Part shown: positions 13,111-13,273 of the stretch, piece after piece
Layout: the number at the start of each line of letters is the position of its first letter
How positions within the stretch are numbered: the stretch's first letter is position 1
Origin: CAZMVU01 sp964569295
GTDB taxonomy: Bacteria > Hydrogenedentota > Hydrogenedentia > Hydrogenedentales > JAGMZX01
DNA length: 13,273 bases
Assembly: GCA_964569295.1 (NCBI GenBank)
Contig: CAZMVU010000134.1
Coordinates: forward strand, 1-13,273
Direction of reading: 5' to 3'
The notes under the pieces: model-generated
Seen by the model: the letters and a program-made list of their open reading frames with translations, nothing else
Told to the model about the DNA's origin: nothing
Databases searched by the model: none
Position numbers and translations under genes: made by a program

Positions 13111-13273
13111 TTGAAGAAGAATGTTGTTGTCCGTTCAATTTGCAGCGTGCTCCCCATACTCCTGTGTCTGGGCCTGTGCTTGGCCCTGACCGCATGTGAT
13201 CCCCCCACACCTCCGCACGAAGGCGAGGGTGAAGGCGAGGGTGAAGGCGAGGGTGAAGGCGAGGGTGAAGGCG
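13111..13273 (+). CDS. Lipoprotein with N-terminal GE-repeat linker (3' end outside window)
   Basis: Starting from TTG, the product has a textbook lipoprotein signal peptide: Lys-Lys at positions 2-3, a long Leu/Val/Cys-rich hydrophobic core, and the lipobox L-T-A-C with Cys at residue 29. Asp follows at +2, which in enterobacteria favours inner-membrane retention; whether that rule applies here is unknown. After D-P-P-T-P-P-H the mature protein enters a Gly-Glu repeat from 13219 that continues past the window edge. The linker probably holds the following domain away from the membrane, as in the giant protein upstream. The body of the protein and its function are not visible. An ATG at 13121 is in another frame and soon meets a stop. 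Confidence 0.78.
   Translation, partial: MKKNVVVRSICSVLPILLCLGLCLALTACDPPTPPHEGEGEGEGEGEGEGEGEG
13219..13273 (+). repeat. Perfect 12-nt tandem repeat encoding a GE linker
   Basis: GAAGGCGAGGGT is repeated exactly four times from 13219, with a partial fifth copy cut by the window edge. It encodes Gly-Glu repeats in the frame of the new lipoprotein. Confidence 0.95.

Noticed and set aside
1..13273. Defence, toxin, phage or transposon system
   Set aside because: No transposase, integrase, nuclease, terminal inverted repeat, toxin domain or RNA gene is visible. The content is cell-envelope proteins plus one hydrolase.

Overview
The window is GC-rich, has all four supported genes on the + strand, and is dominated by one giant secreted or surface protein. 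Linkers of alternating Gly-Glu (GE) codons occur five times in that protein. They occur again in an unrelated lipoprotein gene cut by the right edge. From memory of such proteins, this linker style, the modular beta-sandwich architecture and the lipoproteins suggest an uncultured, large-genome, Gram-negative bacterium of the Hydrogenedentota / Planctomycetota / Lentisphaerota kind. That placement is inference; no rRNA or marker gene is present.

Layout. (1) nt 2-10762: 3' part of a giant gene, at least 3586 codons, whose true start lies left of the window. In order it holds four DUF11-like modules alternating with GE linkers, a CARDB-like domain, a long run of Ig/carboxypeptidase-regulatory-like domains, a fifth GE linker plus DUF11-like module, a conserved beta-rich region, 13 PKD repeats in a strict 279-nt period, a fibronectin-III-like domain, a C-terminal domain, and finally a PPQTG motif, a hydrophobic segment and a basic tail resembling a cell-surface sorting signal. 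(2) nt 10802-11683: an alpha/beta hydrolase. (3) nt 11684-11782: an AT-richer intergenic promoter region with a strong ribosome binding site. (4) nt 11783-12913: a beta-rich lipoprotein of unknown function. (5) nt 12914-13110: intergenic, with a likely terminator hairpin. (6) nt 13111 to the edge: start of another lipoprotein, TTG-initiated, whose mature part begins almost at once with a GE repeat.

Three of the four products carry export or anchoring signals at one end (two lipoboxes, one C-terminal anchor), so this is a cell-envelope neighbourhood. The hydrolase lies 39 nt after the giant gene and could be co-transcribed with it, but nothing in the sequence links it functionally. No phage, transposon, CRISPR, toxin, defence or RNA gene was found. 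The most interesting features are the giant protein's modular assembly, signs of recent internal duplication in its PKD array, its sortase-like C-terminus, and reuse of the same GE linker in different gene families.
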